From Evernia prunastri (taxonomy: Eukaryota > Ascomycota > Lecanoromycetes > Lecanorales > Parmeliaceae), in assembly GCA_003184365.1 (NCBI GenBank), contig NKYR01000188.1, forward strand, positions 148-55,478: a stretch of 55,331 bases of DNA. Reading direction: 5' to 3'. Below, piece by piece: positions 52,604-55,331 of the stretch. The notes beneath the pieces are model-generated. The model was not told the DNA's origin. It did not search any database and worked only from the letters and a program-made list of their open reading frames with translations. The position numbers were made by a program, and so were the translations under genes. Position 1 is the first letter of the stretch, and every line of letters starts with the position of its first letter.

Positions 52604-54316
52604 TCAGAAGTCTTTGAATTCGTGATCGTACTTCTGTGCCATATCCTTGGTATATGCGCTCGGGCTTTCTGAGGGGGGATCGTAGTTATCGAAATTACTA
52701 GCATCGGCGGCATGTTTGACTTTTGGGATGATAGGACCTTTGATCTTGCGATGGTACAAGGCATCCCAGTCAATGGTCTTGAAGAAGGGATGAGACTTCA
52801 CAAGAGCAGTCCCGTTGACGCCACCACCAGAAATATTGCCGAGCCGCTGAGACGGATTGACGGTACAAAGACTGCCAATGAGGTCGCGGGCATCAGCTGA
52901 CATCCATTGAGGGAATTTGACCTTTCCGTCTACGATCCTAACGGGCGGAGTCAGCATGGAATGGACGTGCATACGCAGGAACGGACTTACAGCTCGTAGA
53001 TCTTCATTGGATTTTGATTCCAGAATGGCGGCTGTCCAACGAGGAACTCGTAGATGAGGATGCCAAACGCCCACCAGTCGACAGCGGTACCGTGCCCTAT
53101 TGAATAATTAGATCAACGAAAAACTGAGTACAAGGATCACTTTGAAGAGACCTGGATAAAAGGGTTTGATGAACGCGGCTTTACCTGAATTCCGAATAAC
53201 TTCTGGGGCGAGGTACTCTGGCGTTCCACAGAGAGTGTAAGTTTCTCCTGCAGATAACGTCAGGTAATTCTCAATCCCAGGTCCCATGATCAGCTTACGG
53301 TTCGAGATCTCCTTTGCAAACCCAAAATCCACGAGCTTTAGGTGACCTTCGGAGTCGAGAAGGATGTTCTCTGGCTTCAAATCGCGATACGCAATGCCTT
53401 TCATATCATGTAGGAACTCCAGTATTAGTACAATCTCTGCACCGTAGAAACGTGAAGTGTCTTCATCAAAGCGACGTGCTCTTCGCAAGTATGTGAAGAC
53501 CTCGCCTCCAGGGCAATAGTCGAGCTTTGAACGGTCAGCGGCAATGTAAGAGCTCTGGGCATGGATTGCGGACTAGCATATATAGACAGTCCCGGTCCGA
53601 GAAGCTGGTAATCATGGTTGTAATGAAGGGATGGCCGGCTACAGCAGAGAGCGTGTTTCGTTCATTCTTGATATGTTCGACTTGCTTTAAACGAATGACT
53701 GTAATATCTGAGCCCACCTCTCGTTCTGAAAACGGGTTCCAAAATACTTACTATCGACTTTGCGGAGTATCTTCAGAGCGAAAACTTTCTGCCCCTCCTT
53801 CGGAGACCCGGCTAAACAAGACAGCCATACACGCGCAAAGGTACCTGGGCAAATGATTTAGTCTAGGATTGGAATGCCCATGGCGAACTCACCTGTCCCA
53901 ATAGTCTTGATCAACTCGAAATCTCCTACTCTCAATTGCTTGGACGCAGCGCCGACCTCTTTGCTGCGAGGGTTTTCCGCAATCTGACTTGGCGAAAGAG
54001 GAGGCCCATTGCACTCGAAGCACGCTATGAAGTTTTTCTCTTTTTGCTTCTGTTCCTCATCAATTGGCTTCTCATTGACCAGGTTGCTGCTATTGCTACG
54101 GAACAGTTTATGGCCGTGAGGAGCGTGGAAGTGAGACTTGAATTTCGCGGTTGCCATCTTGATGCGCAGCAGGCTAATTCGTCTTGGAATGATGCTTGGC
54201 GAGTTTTCGAGATTGGCAATGGCCTCGGGTGGCAGGACTGCCGTCGAACGACATCGTTCTTCAGAGAGTGTGCCGTTGGGGGGTTCAAGTTGGATGGAGG
54301 ATGAGGCGGGACTCAT
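52604..54316 (-). CDS. AGC protein kinase, cAMP-dependent protein kinase catalytic subunit type
   Basis: Ser/Thr kinase of the PKA family. Seven exons join in phase: 54316-53893, 53844-53752, 53698-53574, 53524-53299, 53247-53185, 53096-52991 and 52937-52604, giving 456 residues. The N-terminal extension of about 130 residues is basic and Ser-rich. The kinase domain shows the Gly loop IGTGTFARV at about 138, the Lys in VFALKILRKVD, GGEVFTYLRRARRF, the catalytic loop YRDLKPENILL, DFGFAKE, the activation loop TYTLCGTPEYLAPEVI, and DWWAFGILIYEFLVGQPPFW. The C-tail NYDPPSES and the ending HEFKDF are AGC-type. Intron 4 (53298-53248) is 51 nt, stop-free and in frame (see findings). It could be a second, divergent PKA catalytic subunit (pkaB/pkaC2-like). 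The regulatory partner is not in the window. Confidence 0.93.
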
Positions 54317-55331
54317 TCTAGAGTTCTAGACTGCCTTTTCCTTAGTCTAACTAATGCAAGGATCTGACTTTAACACCTTACGAGTTACAGGGTGCAAGAT
54401 GATTTGCAGAAAGATCTTCCATTTGATGAATTCAATCTATCGGTACGGAGGATATTGTTCGCAGATTAATCGTGGTGGATGACCGATGTAATATTCGTCA
54501 GGGTTGTGTGAGTGAGATCCTTTGAACAGTGTGATTAGGTACAAGTATGCCCACGAATGTATTCGTGAAGCGTGTTCTGAGGATTTTAGGGACGGATTTC
54601 GGGGCCGCGCACCCTCGGAATACATTAATTTCCGGGTCTCTCAGAGGTAAAACACTTTCAACTTAGTATTTACCAGTGATTATAAGACCGATTTCAATAA
54701 TTCTTGATTCACTGAATAGCGTATTTAAGTCTTCATAATTAAAAAGAAAAAATCTAAAAAAGTAATAGAAAAGTAAGAAGTTATTCAAGCTATTAGAAGA
54801 TTACACCCAAGTTTTGATGAGGGCGCGCGCGGGAGATCTAGCTGGCTGACTCAGCGCGCTATACCAAAAAGCGTACAAAAATCGAGGTTATCATTGACTA
54901 CACATACAAATTTAAGGTATTTTAGCTCAGCCCTACCTTACTGCTTTATATTAATTCTCATTATAATTATTATTACGAAGTGTCAGGGACTGGAGGTGTA
55001 GCTGAATGCATTGATTCCGGTGTGAACGGAATAATAGCTATGAAGGTCTAATGATGGTAGAAGGCCGATATTTGTGGGCAGGGCCAAGCCGCGCTAGGCC
55101 CGATCCGGCCGAGTGGTAGAAGTCATGGTGTTGTGAGCTGGAACCATGACACGAAGTATTGTTATAGGTTTTCTATTATTGCGTTTTTAATAATATAGCC
55201 CGATGAAGTAGAACCTCAGACGCTTCTCCTACCTGTCACGGAATAGGGTGCATCCCCCTATCCAATGCGCCAAAAGAGCGTGTGACCCCGCCAAGACAGC
55301 GGAATCACCCTAATGCAGCCCATATCCGTAA
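54317..55331. other. AT-rich region upstream of the PKA gene to the window edge
   Basis: About 1 kb. A-rich runs at 54738-54780 (aattaaaaagaaaaaatc) are followed by a GC-rich gggcgcgcgcggg element at about 54822. I looked for tRNA A- and B-boxes and found none that pair up. No coding frame is supported. Some of it may be old repeat DNA. Confidence 0.4.

Noticed and set aside
1..55331. CRISPR array, bacterial-type operon or secondary-metabolite cluster
   Set aside because: No regularly spaced repeats, no polyketide synthase, NRPS, terpene or P450 genes and no prokaryotic gene structure. All genes are spaced, intron-bearing and of housekeeping type.

Overview
This window is nuclear DNA from a filamentous ascomycete (Pezizomycotina). 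The evidence is intron-rich genes with short 46-70 nt introns (GTRNGY donors, CTAAY-like branch sites), a set of conserved fungal housekeeping proteins, and AT-rich blocks whose CpA/TpG depletion and TpA excess look like repeat-induced point mutation (RIP). I cannot name the genus or choose a class with confidence. I assembled every gene model by hand from reading frames plus splice signals, checking the phase at each junction.

Layout. 1-2.1 kb: start of an unrecognised minus-strand gene, two single-N junctions flanked by near-identical direct repeats, and a RIP-like block. 2.2-6.5 kb: prefoldin subunit 3 and the RNA polymerase II CTD phosphatase FCP1 (both +). 7.2-12.0 kb: a divergent pair, an unrecognised Ser-rich protein (-) and a PB1/UBA protein (+). 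12.3-16.3 kb: divergent mitochondrial pair AIM24 (-) and ATM1 (+). 16.8-19.0 kb: divergent pair eIF3e (-) and mitoribosomal mL49 (+). 19.4-22.4 kb: SWI1-type ARID subunit of SWI/SNF (-). 22.4-24.3 kb: microsatellites, no gene. 24.3-32.9 kb: proteasome ATPase RPT3, vacuolar aspartic protease PEP4 and sterol glucosyltransferase ATG26 (all +).

33.2-34.8 kb: a non-coding repeat of about 750 bp in two near-identical copies around another single N. 35.0-39.0 kb: tRNA threonylcarbamoyladenosine dehydratase (-) and a DUF4336 protein (-). 39.9-45.5 kb: an O-acetyltransferase of the homoserine/serine family (+), anthranilate phosphoribosyltransferase (-) and a GT32 glycosyltransferase (+). 46.3-48.3 kb: a DUF300/OST-alpha-like membrane protein (-). 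48.8-49.6 kb: a RIP-like block between 18-bp direct repeats, resembling a dead retroposon. 50.2-54.3 kb: an Acinus-like SAP/RSB protein (-) and a PKA-type AGC kinase (-). 54.3-55.3 kb: AT-rich, no gene seen.

The genes are mostly independent housekeeping functions rather than a pathway cluster. Loose themes are protein turnover and autophagy (RPT3, PEP4, ATG26 side by side), mitochondrial biogenesis (AIM24/ATM1, mL49), and transcription or RNA processing (FCP1, SWI1, Acinus-like). I found no secondary-metabolite cluster, defence island or CRISPR. The observations most worth checking are two stop-free, multiple-of-three introns (FCP1 and PKA), the flanked RIP-like block at 49 kb, the single-N duplications, the PB1/UBA protein with an internal repeat, the fungal Acinus-like protein, and a short palindromic TACCTTAAGGTA-like motif confined to intergenic DNA.
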